Assembly: GCF_030581075.1 (NCBI RefSeq)
Contig: NZ_JAUQSW010000011.1
Location: 124,001 to 188,000 of the forward strand
Direction of reading: 5' to 3'
DNA: 64,000 nt
DNA from: Hymenobacter cheonanensis
GTDB lineage: Bacteria; Bacteroidota; Bacteroidia; Cytophagales; Hymenobacteraceae
Every line of letters begins with the position of its first letter. The stretch's first letter is position 1. Shown in pieces: positions 50,213 through 58,158 of the stretch. The notes under the pieces were generated by a model. The model was not told the DNA's origin, did not search any database, and saw nothing but the letters and a program-made list of their open reading frames with translations. The position numbers and the translations under genes were made by a program.

Positions 50213-51715
50213 CTAGCCCACCGGCCGCACGCGGGCCGTGTGCAGCGCCTGGGCAATGGCCGCCGTGTCGGCTGCCGGAATGGCCTGCACCAAATCGACT
50301 CGCAGCCCTAGCTCGTGGCGCAGGCGCTGGGCCAGGGTGGGCGTTTCGGCCAGCAGCAAATCGGCGCGGTGCAGGGCCTGGCGCTGCAGCTCGGCAATCC
50401 AGCCGGCGGCGGTTTCTACCGACTCATCGGCAGGGGCAGCCAGCTCGGTTACGTGCAGCACCAGTGGCCGGCCCGTGCGGTTGCGCAGCTCCTGCGCGGC
50501 TAGCCAGGTGGGCCAGGCCGCCGCGTAGATAACGGCAAACGGGGCCTCGGCCAGCGCCACCGGCACCGCAAAGCGGGCGTACTGGATAATCTGAAAATTT
50601 AAATCGGGTGCCGGATAATGCGTGGCCGCCGGCCGCAGGGCCGGGTGCGTTGCCGACGCTGCCTCGGGGCTAGGCTCGGCAGCTGGCACTACGGGCGCCA
50701 GCTCGGGCGGAGCAGCGGGCTGGCGCAGCGTGGCTAAGGCTTCGGGCCAGCTAGCCTGCTCGGGAAGGGTGGGGGCTAGCTCATCGTCAGCCGCCAGCAG
50801 GTCGGGGCTAGGTACTTCAACAGTTGTTAGCTCGTTGGCCTCGGTTAATTCAGACAAAAAGAAGTCTGTTTCTAGGGAGTCCGCCTCCAGGTCAGCGGCT
50901 TGCGGGCGGGGCTCGGTTGCCTCGTCAAGTGTTAGGCCACGCGCGGGTTGTTCAGGGCTGGCTATTACAGTTGGTGTCAAAAAGCCAGTCGCCAGCGGCG
51001 GTAGCGTGCGCAGTGAAGGTATTGCGGAGGCTAGTGGCGCAGGCAGTGCAACCTGCATCGGGGGCAGGGCCGGGTTTTGGGAACGTGTTGGCCCCGGCCC
51101 GGCAGGTGGCGTGGCCCCCAGGTAAGGAGCCATTGGCAAGGCCGGGGAGCCCAGCCAAGTAGGGGCGGGGAGGGGCTGGCCCGCCCGCTGTGCCAGCTGC
51201 GGCAGGCTATAGTTGCCCAGGCGCAGAATGCGCACTGCTGCCCAGCCGCGTGAGGCTGCCGGCGTTGTGATAGGGGGTTGGCTGGGGCTGGCTGGCGGCC
51301 CGGTGGTTGGCAGAGGAGTGGCTAGCGGGGCATCCTCCGCCGTTGCTGGCGGCTGGGCTACGGCTTCACTGGCGTTGGGCGGCAGCTCGCTGGCGGGGGC
51401 GGGCAGTGGCTTGCTGGGTGCAGGCGGTGGCGGGGCAGCGGCGACCAAACCAGCCGGAGCTGCGTCCAAAACATCTGCATATTCGGGCGCGGCGGGGTCC
51501 GGAATTTCGGCTGCCGGCAGGGCTAGCGGCAGGTACTCTTCGGCGCTGAGATGGCCGGGCGCGTCGGCCTGCGGCACCATCACCAGAATAGACTCGACGG
51601 TGGGGGCGGGGGCCCGAGTGGCTTCAACCAGGGCCCGCACGGCCGGGGTAGCCTCGTCCCAAGCCAATACGAGCACGGCAATGGGGGCGGGTAAATCGGC
51701 GGCGGGCAAAGACAT
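50213..51715 (-). CDS. Ala/Pro-rich protein with a degenerate glycogen-synthase-like N-terminal domain
   Basis: The protein has 500 residues. Residues about 1-70 (APIAVLVLAWDEATPAVRAL) and 365-500 look like split pieces of a GT5/GT4-like N-terminal domain: IYAAAWPTWLAAQELRNRTG corresponds to the VIHAHDW segment, RPLVLHVTELAAPADES to LVLHVHSLEYDRAGE, and AGWIAELQRQALHRADLLLA to GWVYELERRAL. The His residues expected in these motifs are missing, and there is no C-terminal sugar-nucleotide domain. Between lies a 290-residue stretch dominated by Pro/Ala, with GNYSLPQLAQRAGQPLPAPT and APYLGATP. It lies between branching enzyme and GH31 glucosidase genes, so it may act in glycogen metabolism as a non-catalytic partner. 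This is inference from motifs; a catalytic role looks unlikely. Confidence 0.75.
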   Translation of the reverse strand: MSLPAADLPAPIAVLVLAWDEATPAVRALVEATRAPAPTVESILVMVPQADAPGHLSAEEYLPLALPAAEIPDPAAPEYADVLDAAPAGLVAAAPPPPAPSKPLPAPASELPPNASEAVAQPPATAEDAPLATPLPTTGPPASPSQPPITTPAASRGWAAVRILRLGNYSLPQLAQRAGQPLPAPTWLGSPALPMAPYLGATPPAGPGPTRSQNPALPPMQVALPAPLASAIPSLRTLPPLATGFLTPTVIASPEQPARGLTLDEATEPRPQAADLEADSLETDFFLSELTEANELTTVEVPSPDLLAADDELAPTLPEQASWPEALATLRQPAAPPELAPVVPAAEPSPEAASATHPALRPAATHYPAPDLNFQIIQYARFAVPVALAEAPFAVIYAAAWPTWLAAQELRNRTGRPLVLHVTELAAPADESVETAAGWIAELQRQALHRADLLLAETPTLAQRLRHELGLRVDLVQAIPAADTAAIAQALHTARVRPVG

Positions 51716-51946
51716 TCGACAGGTATTGGCCCTGCGAATAACGGCACGGCGGCGGCCAGGTTTGCGGCGCCCCCTAAAAATAATCGGGTTTTAAGCGAGC
51801 CAGGACCCGGGTTCAGCGTTTCGGCCGTGCCCGATGCGCGCTGCAAAAGGTAACTTGCCAGTCTAAAGCCGGCGCCCTGCCCGGCTAGCCCACTGCTTTT
51901 TAGTTGAAGCAGCGGGCGGCTGCTCGTCTTCCCTACCTCTATTTAT

Positions 51947-54439
51947 ATGCCCGCCAATTCCGCTCAGGAAAATAACTACATGCTCAACGACCTGGCGCTG
52001 CAAGCGCGCCAGGAACACCTGCCCGGCGCCGTGCACCGCGTGGAGCAAACCGACGACCACCTCTTCACCTTCATCACCGAAAACGGCACCCGCCTGCTGC
52101 TGCACGCGCTCAGCGACAAGATTCTGCGCTTTCGCTACCTCACGCCGGGCTCGCCCAGCGAGCCCGATTTCAGCTACGCCATTCCCGACCCGGCCGTGGA
52201 GCACACCCGGCGCCCAGCCGTGCCCAGCTTTCTGGAATTTCGGGAAAAGGCTGACCACTACCGCCTTACCACCGGCCGCCTCATCTGCATTGTGTGGAAG
52301 GACTCGCTGCGCACGCGCGTGCTCGACCGCTCGGGCAACATCCTGAGTGCCGACGAGAAGGGCTTTCACTGGCACCACGACGACGACACCGGCAACGACG
52401 TGGTGAAGATGAGCCACGCTGTGCCCAGCGGCGTGTGCTACTACGGCCTCGGCGACAAGCCCGCCAACATGAACCTGCGCGGCCAGCGCTTCCTCAACTG
52501 GGGCTCCGATACCTACGGCTACGTGAAGGGCTCGGACCCGCTATATAAGAACATCCCGTTCTACCACGTGCTGCAGCAGCGCATTGCGCACGGCATTTTC
52601 TTCGATAATACTTTTAAGGCGTTCTTCGACTTTGCGGCCGAGCGCGCCGACGTGACCAGCTTCTGGGCCGAGGGGGGCGAGATGAATTATTATTTCATCT
52701 ACGGCCCCACCCTGCTCGAAACCACCGCCGAATACACGCGCCTGACCGGCCCGCCCGAGCTGCCGCCGCTCTGGACGCTGGGCTACCACCAGTGCAAGTG
52801 GAGCTACTTCCCGGAAAGCAACGTGCAGGAAATAACCAAGGGCCTGCGCGAGCGCCGCATTCCGTGCGATGCCATCTACCTCGACATCGACTACATGGAT
52901 GGCTACCGATGCTTTACTTGGAGCCCGCAGCACTTTCCCGAGCCCAAGCGCATGGTGGATGAGCTGGCCGCCGATGGCTTTAAAACGGTGGTTATCATCG
53001 ACCCCGGTATTAAAATCGACTCCAAGTACTCGGTGTATCAGGAGGGGCTAGCCAACGACTTTTTCTGCCGCCGCGCCGACGGCCCGCTAATGCGCGGCTC
53101 GGTGTGGCCGGGGCAGTGCAACTTCCCGGACTATACCCGCCCCGCAGTGCGCGAGTGGTGGGCGGGCCTGTTCAAGGGCCTGATTCAGGATACCGGCGTG
53201 AAGGGCGTGTGGAACGACATGAACGAGCCGGCGGTGTTCGAGAAGGGCACCTTCCCCGACGATGTGCGCTTCGACTACGACGGCCAGCCCTGCTCGCACA
53301 AGAAGGCGCACAACATCTACGGCATGCAGATGGCCAGGGCCACCAACGAGGGCGTGAAGCGCTTTAGTTACCCCAACCGGCCGTTTACCATTACGCGCAG
53401 TACCTACGCGGGCGGCCAGCGCTACTCCTCGGGCTGGACCGGCGACAACATTGCCAGCTGGGACCACTTGTGGCTAGCCAATATTCAGTGCCAGCGATTG
53501 AGTATCAGCGGTTTCAGCTTCATCGGTTCCGACATTGGCGGCTTTATCGACACGCCCGACGGTGAGCTGTATAGCCGTTGGATTGCGCTGGGGGCCTTCC
53601 ACCCGTTTTTCCGCACCCACAGCTCGGGCGACCACGGCGACCAGGAGCCCTGGAGCTTTGGCGAGCCGTACACCAGCCTGGCGCGGCACTTCATCGAGCT
53701 GCGCTACATGCTGCTGCCTTATATGTACACGGCTTTCTGGCAGTACACTACGCAGGGCACGCCCATGCTGCGCCCGCTCACCTTCCTCGACCAGAACGAC
53801 CCCGAAACCTACCTGCGCATGGCCGAGTTCGGCCTCGGCGACCACCTGCTCGTGTGCCCCATTACGCAGGCCGGGGCCGATGGCCGCTGGATGTACCTGC
53901 CTAAAGGTGAGTGGTACTACTACTGGACCGATGAGCTAAAAGCTGGTGGCGCCGAAGTGTGGGCCTCGGCCGACCTCACGCGCATTCCGCTCTTCATCAA
54001 GGCCGGGGCCGTGGTGCCCATGCAGCCCGTGATGCAGTACGTGGGCGAGCAGGTGGTGGAGCAGCTGACCCTGCACGTGTACTACAAAAACGGCACCGCC
54101 GAAAGCGTGCTTTACGACGATGGCGGCGAGGGCTACGCCTACCACGAGGGCCAGCAAACCACCCGTCGCTTTGCCGTGGCCGGCGATGAAGCCTCGCTCA
54201 CGCTAACCCAGGCTAGCGAGGGCGAATACCAAACGCCCTACACCACCTACCGCGTGGTGCTGCACGGCCTGCCCGCCGCCATTGCCACCGCCACCGCCGA
54301 TGCCCAGGCGCTGCCGCTAGGGGAGTACCCGGCCACCGAAACTACCGTGGCCGCCCCGGCCGTGGTAGTGGGCGTAGGCTTTGGCGAAGTGAAAATTGCC
54401 TTTGCCGCGCCGGCAGCCGAGGCGCCCGCCAAGGCCTAG
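51947..54439 (+). CDS. GH31 alpha-glucosidase
   Basis: The protein has 830 residues. It releases glucose from the non-reducing ends of alpha-glucans. The N-terminal beta domain (about 40-215) precedes a barrel that starts near PPLWTLGYHQCKWSYFPE. The nucleophile is Asp424 in GVWNDMNEPAVF, and the acid/base Asp lies in SSGWTGDNIASWDHLW (WTGDN). FSFIGSDIGGFIDTPDGELY and RWIALGAFHPFFRTHSSGD are typical. No signal peptide is visible, which suggests use on intracellular glucans such as those made by the nearby branching enzyme. The start at 51947 (MPANSAQENNYMLND) follows an AT-rich stretch; ATG 51980 (MLNDLALQARQ) is an alternative. A strong terminator follows. Confidence 0.95.
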   Translation: MPANSAQENNYMLNDLALQARQEHLPGAVHRVEQTDDHLFTFITENGTRLLLHALSDKILRFRYLTPGSPSEPDFSYAIPDPAVEHTRRPAVPSFLEFREKADHYRLTTGRLICIVWKDSLRTRVLDRSGNILSADEKGFHWHHDDDTGNDVVKMSHAVPSGVCYYGLGDKPANMNLRGQRFLNWGSDTYGYVKGSDPLYKNIPFYHVLQQRIAHGIFFDNTFKAFFDFAAERADVTSFWAEGGEMNYYFIYGPTLLETTAEYTRLTGPPELPPLWTLGYHQCKWSYFPESNVQEITKGLRERRIPCDAIYLDIDYMDGYRCFTWSPQHFPEPKRMVDELAADGFKTVVIIDPGIKIDSKYSVYQEGLANDFFCRRADGPLMRGSVWPGQCNFPDYTRPAVREWWAGLFKGLIQDTGVKGVWNDMNEPAVFEKGTFPDDVRFDYDGQPCSHKKAHNIYGMQMARATNEGVKRFSYPNRPFTITRSTYAGGQRYSSGWTGDNIASWDHLWLANIQCQRLSISGFSFIGSDIGGFIDTPDGELYSRWIALGAFHPFFRTHSSGDHGDQEPWSFGEPYTSLARHFIELRYMLLPYMYTAFWQYTTQGTPMLRPLTFLDQNDPETYLRMAEFGLGDHLLVCPITQAGADGRWMYLPKGEWYYYWTDELKAGGAEVWASADLTRIPLFIKAGAVVPMQPVMQYVGEQVVEQLTLHVYYKNGTAESVLYDDGGEGYAYHEGQQTTRRFAVAGDEASLTLTQASEGEYQTPYTTYRVVLHGLPAAIATATADAQALPLGEYPATETTVAAPAVVVGVGFGEVKIAFAAPAAEAPAKA

Positions 54440-54457
54440 CTGCGGCAGCTATTCAGC

Positions 54458-54495
54458 AAAAAAAGCGCTCTAGGTGATGCCAGAGCGCTTTTTTT
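54458..54495 (+). terminator. Intrinsic terminator of the GH31 gene
   Basis: AGCGCTCT (54464-54471) pairs with AGAGCGCT (54482-54489), flanked by an A-run before and seven T after. Confidence 0.88.
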
Positions 54496-54745
54496 GCTAG
54501 GTGCCCGTTGCTGTTATTAGGTAGTGCCTGCTGCTAGGTAGCTGGTGGCGAGTGCGTTGGGTAAAAATTTCACTTGTCTTCTTGTAGGAGGCAGTTATTG
54601 ACCTACCTATACGAGCTGCCCGCCGCCGCACCTATATAGGCCGAAGGACTTTATAAGCGCTAGCCAGGGTTTTTGCGTAAAAGCCTTTGTCGCGGGTTTC
54701 GGCTGGCGGCTGCTTTTGCTCATACGCTATTTTGCCCCTGCCTGC
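54496..54745. other. Upstream region of the first CDF transporter gene
   Basis: No gene was found in the 306 bases between the GH31 stop and the transporter start. After the terminator (54458-54495) comes mixed-composition sequence with CCTACCTATA (54602-54611) and ACCTATATAGG (54631-54641), the latter close to a palindrome. TATTTTGC at 54728-54735 resembles a -7 box one base short and would place the start codon only about a dozen bases downstream. Confidence 0.4.
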
Positions 54746-55732
54746 ATGGCCGAGAATGTACCCGCTGCCAATACTGCTGCCGGCCAAAACCAGCCCGAAT
54801 CGAAAGTCACCGTGGTGGCCGCGCTGGTGGCCAACCTGGTGGTGGCCGCCGCCAAGTTTTTAGCGGCCTGGCGCACCGGCTCGTCGGCCATGCTGGCCGA
54901 GGCCATTCACTCCACCATTGATACTTCGAATGAGCTGCTGCTGCTGCTAGGCATGCGCCAGAGCGCGCAGCCGCCCACGGTCGAGCGGCCGTTTGGCCAC
55001 GGGCGCGAGCTGTATTTCTGGGCCTTTGTGGTGGCGGTGTTCATCTTCGCCATCGGCGGCGGGTTCTCGCTCTATGAGGGCTACGAACACCTGCGCCACC
55101 CCACGCCCCTGCGCGACCCCACCTGGAATTACGCCGTGCTGGCCCTGGGCTTCCTTTCGGATGGTGCCTCGTTCGTGATTGCCTGGCGCACGTTCGGCAA
55201 GCAGCGCGGCCGGCGGCCGTTCTGGCGCGCGTTCCGCATCAGCAAAGACCCTTCGGTGTTTATGGTGCTTTTTGAGGATGCCGCCGCGCTGCTGGGCCTG
55301 CTGCTAGCCTTCCTGGGCGTGTTTTTGAGCCATTACTTCAACCGCCCGGCCCTCGATGGCGTGGCTTCGATGGCCATTGGCGTGCTGCTGCTGCTAGTAG
55401 CGGGCCTGCTGCTACGCGAAACCAAAAGCCTGCTGCTCGGCGAGCCCGCCGAGGGCAAGCTGCTGACGCAGATACGCGAGCTGGCCCGCGCCCAGCCCAC
55501 GGTGCGGCAGGCGTGGCCGGCGCTGTCGTCGTACCTGGGGCCGCACGAAATACTGGTGGTGCTGCCCGTCGAGTTCACTCCCGACTTGTCCGTCGGCCAG
55601 CTCGTAGAAGCTACCAAGCACCTGCGCCAAGCTATCAAAAAATGCCACCCCGATGTGCGCCACGTATTTATTCAGGCCGAAGGACCCGAGCCGCCGCCCT
55701 TGCTGCCCCCGGCCGAAGACATATCCCAGTAA
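54746..55732 (+). CDS. Cation diffusion facilitator (CDF) transporter, paralogue 1
   Basis: The protein has 328 residues with six hydrophobic segments. CDF proteins exchange cytoplasmic Zn2+ or other divalent metals for protons. TM2 has the metal-site motif AMLAEAIHSTIDTSNELLLL (HxxxD). The characteristic GHGRELYFWAFVVAVFIFAI follows, and TM5 has VLFEDAAALLGLLLAFLGVF, with E-D at the second metal site as in ZnT9-like members. The soluble domain (about 230-320) contains SSYLGPHEILVVLPVEF. ATG 54746 (MAENVPAANTAAGQ) is chosen over 54716, which lies in the promoter-like stretch. It is close in sequence to the transporter at 56995, with a decayed copy of the 5' end in between. Confidence 0.92.
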   Translation: MAENVPAANTAAGQNQPESKVTVVAALVANLVVAAAKFLAAWRTGSSAMLAEAIHSTIDTSNELLLLLGMRQSAQPPTVERPFGHGRELYFWAFVVAVFIFAIGGGFSLYEGYEHLRHPTPLRDPTWNYAVLALGFLSDGASFVIAWRTFGKQRGRRPFWRAFRISKDPSVFMVLFEDAAALLGLLLAFLGVFLSHYFNRPALDGVASMAIGVLLLLVAGLLLRETKSLLLGEPAEGKLLTQIRELARAQPTVRQAWPALSSYLGPHEILVVLPVEFTPDLSVGQLVEATKHLRQAIKKCHPDVRHVFIQAEGPEPPPLLPPAEDISQ

Positions 55733-55784
55733 CCAAGCCTAGCGAGTGAGCTGAGCCCCGCGCTACCGCTGCTTGCCGCTAGCT

Positions 55785-55925
55785 ACCTTTTTGCCGCCCG
55801 TGCCCACCGCCCCCGACCAGCCCTGGTGCAAAGCCGCCATCATTGCCGCGCTGGCGGCATAAGCTGCTGGCTATACGTAGCTTGAAACAATGCTTGACCA
55901 TAGCTACCAGCCATAGAAAGTGATA
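55785..55925. pseudogene. Collapsed remnant of a duplicated CDF gene and lipoprotein gene
   Basis: On the plus strand 55800-55862 gives VPTAPDQPWCKAAIIAALAA then a stop; the second CDF gene starts VPAAPDHPQSKTAIIAALAA. The promoter-like CTACCTTTTT before it also matches. On the minus strand, from 55901 down, MVKHCFKLRIASSLC matches the start of the lipoprotein at 55990-56694 (MVKNLFKLGVAGSFC). The two 5' ends are fused tail to tail around 55857. This is what a tandem duplication of a lipoprotein-CDF unit would leave after internal deletion. Neither piece can be functional. Confidence 0.8.
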
Positions 55926-55933
55926 GGTGATAA

Positions 55934-55963
55934 AGAAGCCCTCTAATTTGGTCAGAGGGCTTC
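55934..55963 (-). terminator. Probable terminator of the lipoprotein gene
   Basis: GAAGCCCTCT (55934-55943) pairs with AGAGGGCTTC (55954-55963) around ten bases; on the minus strand TTTAT follows. It lies 26 bases after the lipoprotein stop. Confidence 0.65.
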
Positions 55964-55989
55964 TTGGTACACACATATATGAAAAAACA

Positions 55990-56694
55990 TTATTTCACCT
56001 CGACCGTAAACGTGCTTTGCCGACTGTACACGAGGCTGGTGGCGGGCAGGCCCGAGGTTTCGGGGTCTATCGTAGTCTGCTTGCGGAAGAGGTCGTAGTT
56101 GTTGGCCTTGCCTTCGTTAATGAGGTAATCCAAGTCATATATTCCGGCCCGTTGCTCACGGCCTTCCGGGTCGGGGGGCAGTTGCGCAGCTAGGGCCGGA
56201 ATGTTCTTCTCTAGCCCGCTTTCGCCTTCGGCGGGCATGAGCAGCAAGGAGATGGCGTTGATGCCGGGCTGCGTTGGAATTAAGCCAAATCTGAATCGGT
56301 AGGTATGGCCGTCGTAGATAGGAAAGAACTGGCCGGTCAAGGCTCCTCCGGTTCCGGCCCGGCCAATTTTCTCCACCACTCGAAAGGCCGAGGCGTTGGC
56401 CGTGGTGGGCTGGCCATTGCCGAATAATTTATGGATGGCGAAGTAGCTAGCTAGTGGTAAATCCTGGGGCTGCACCCGGAAGCGGCGGCCGGTTTCGAAG
56501 TCGCGCAGGGAGTCGCTACAGGCCGCCTCAACCCAGAGCGTATCGCCAACCTGCATAGTAGCGCGCGTGGGGCTCACCGTAACTGGGGCAGTCAGGATGA
56601 GGCTCACGGAGGTCGGGGATGGCGACTTCTTGCAAGTGGCTAGTGCTAGGCAGAAGCTACCGGCCACACCTAGCTTAAAAAGATTCTTGACCAT
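55990..56694 (-). CDS. Putative lipoprotein between two CDF genes
   Basis: The protein has 234 residues. A lipoprotein signal (KNLFKLGVAGSFCLALATCK, lipobox LATC) anchors it to a membrane. The mature part appears to be mostly beta strands (SVSLILTAPVTVSPTRATMQ, GDTLWVEAACSDSLRDFETG), a region with FFPIYDGHTYRFRFGLIPTQ, and an end with SLVYSRQSTFTVEVK, which may be immunoglobulin-like. I do not know a family. Its 5' end was duplicated at 55857-55925. It is divergent from CDF paralogue 2, so the two may share a control region of about 300 bases; a metal link is possible but not shown. Confidence 0.75.
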   Translation of the reverse strand: MVKNLFKLGVAGSFCLALATCKKSPSPTSVSLILTAPVTVSPTRATMQVGDTLWVEAACSDSLRDFETGRRFRVQPQDLPLASYFAIHKLFGNGQPTTANASAFRVVEKIGRAGTGGALTGQFFPIYDGHTYRFRFGLIPTQPGINAISLLLMPAEGESGLEKNIPALAAQLPPDPEGREQRAGIYDLDYLINEGKANNYDLFRKQTTIDPETSGLPATSLVYSRQSTFTVEVK

Positions 56695-56994
56695 GGCTAC
56701 CAGCCATAAGAAGTGGCAAGTTTAAGTAACAGCGCTATACCCGGCTGGCTGAAGTAGTTGACTGCTACCAGCTAAGGTATTGCTCGGTGGGTTAAGGTAG
56801 ACAGTTAGTTATTGTAATTTTTTAGTAGTACTAGGCCGCTTATGCATCTCGCGAAGCAAGCCTGCCTAGGTGGCCTCAACGCTCATTGCCCACCCGCTAG
56901 CCCTCCCTCGCCGCCCGTAGCCCCAACCTACCTTACCGGTCCGCGCCCGTACACAGCCGCAGCAACCGCCTGCTAGTATTTCGCCTTGTCACCC
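56695..56994. other. Divergent intergenic region of the lipoprotein gene and CDF paralogue 2
   Basis: No gene was found in these 300 bases. The left part is AT-rich (around 56810-56835), the right part GC-rich. GTATTTCGCC at 56975-56984 lies at the same distance from the CDF start as the TATTTTGCC box of paralogue 1. No clear terminator or riboswitch structure is visible. Confidence 0.4.
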
Positions 56995-57978
56995 GTGCCC
57001 GCCGCCCCCGACCACCCCCAATCCAAAACCGCCATCATTGCCGCGCTGGCGGCCAACCTGGGCATTGCCGTCATCAAGTTTGTGGCGGCGTGGTTCACGG
57101 GCTCGTCGGCTATGCTCTCCGAGGGCATCCACTCGCTCGTGGACACGGCCAATGAGTGGCTGCTGCTGCTGGGGTTGCGCGCCAGCAAGCAGCCGGCCAC
57201 CGCGCACCGGCCCTTCGGCTACGGGCGCGAGCTGTATTTCTGGGCCTTTATGGTGGCGGTGTTCATCTTCGCCATCGGGGGCGGCTTATCGCTCTACGAG
57301 GGCTACGAGCACCTGCGCCACCCCGAGCCGCTGGGCAGCCCCACCTGGAACTACGTGGTGCTGGCCGTGGCCTTTGGCCTCGATGGCAGCTCATTTCTGG
57401 TGGCGCGCCGCACCTTCAACGCCCAGCGCGGCAAGCAGCCATTTTGGGCCGCTTTCCGGGCTAGCAAAGACCCGTCGATTTTTGTGGTGCTGTTCGAAGA
57501 TGCTTCTGATTTGCTCGGCCTGCTTATTGCCTTTCTGGGTGTTTTCCTCAGCCATTTGCTCAATATGCCCGCCCTCGATGGCGTGGCCTCGCTCCTCATT
57601 GGCCTGCTGCTGCTGGTAGTGGCGGGCCTGTTGCTGCGCGAAACCAAGAGCCTGCTGCTGGGCGAGCCCGCCGAGGCCTCGCTGCTGGCCAGCATTGCGG
57701 AAATGGTAAGCGCCGAAAAATCGATTGTGCGCGCGTCTACGCCGCTCTCGTCCTACCTCAGCCCCCACGAAATACTGGTAGTGGTGCCCGTCGAGTTTGC
57801 GCCCACGCTGCCGGCCAGCCAGCTCACCGCGATAATTGGGCAGGTTTGCGATAAGATAAAAGCCGCTCACCCCGATGTGCAGCACGTGTTCTTGCAGCCC
57901 GCCGTGCTGCCCGCCACGGCCGCTCTGCCACTCAGCACGGGGCAGGAGGGGGCTAGCCAGAAAATTATCGAGGGGTAA
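56995..57978 (+). CDS. Cation diffusion facilitator (CDF) transporter, paralogue 2
   Basis: The protein has about 327 residues and closely resembles the transporter at 54746-55732: GYGRELYFWAFMVAVFIFAI, GGGLSLYEGYEHLRHPEP, VLFEDASDLLGLLIAFLGVF and SSYLSPHEILVVVPVEFAP align directly. The TM2 metal motif is AMLSEGIHSLVDTANEWLLL. It exports a divalent metal in exchange for protons; Zn2+ is the usual substrate. The GTG at 56995 is preferred, since the remnant at 55800 starts with GTG at the same point and the TTG at 56986 lies close to the promoter-like box. Main differences from paralogue 1 are the N-terminus and the last 25 residues. The two copies probably arose by tandem duplication. Confidence 0.92.
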   Translation: MPAAPDHPQSKTAIIAALAANLGIAVIKFVAAWFTGSSAMLSEGIHSLVDTANEWLLLLGLRASKQPATAHRPFGYGRELYFWAFMVAVFIFAIGGGLSLYEGYEHLRHPEPLGSPTWNYVVLAVAFGLDGSSFLVARRTFNAQRGKQPFWAAFRASKDPSIFVVLFEDASDLLGLLIAFLGVFLSHLLNMPALDGVASLLIGLLLLVVAGLLLRETKSLLLGEPAEASLLASIAEMVSAEKSIVRASTPLSSYLSPHEILVVVPVEFAPTLPASQLTAIIGQVCDKIKAAHPDVQHVFLQPAVLPATAALPLSTGQEGASQKIIEG

Positions 57979-58158
57979 AACCAGCGCAAACGTTTGCGAC
58001 CGGGCTAGCCCGCTGCCGGGCACTAAACCGTGCTTAATATTGACGCTGCGAAGAACAACGCGGCTACGCAGCCTGTTAATCGCCCTCAACTTTAGTTACC
58101 CCGCCCGGCCTGCTGGCTGGGGCGGGGCACCCAAATCTTACCCAATCCCACCGCAACA

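Noticed and set aside
54673..54921. Plus-strand frame overlapping the start of the first CDF gene
   Set aside because: Cys/Arg-rich shadow frame; the CDF frame is clearly coding.
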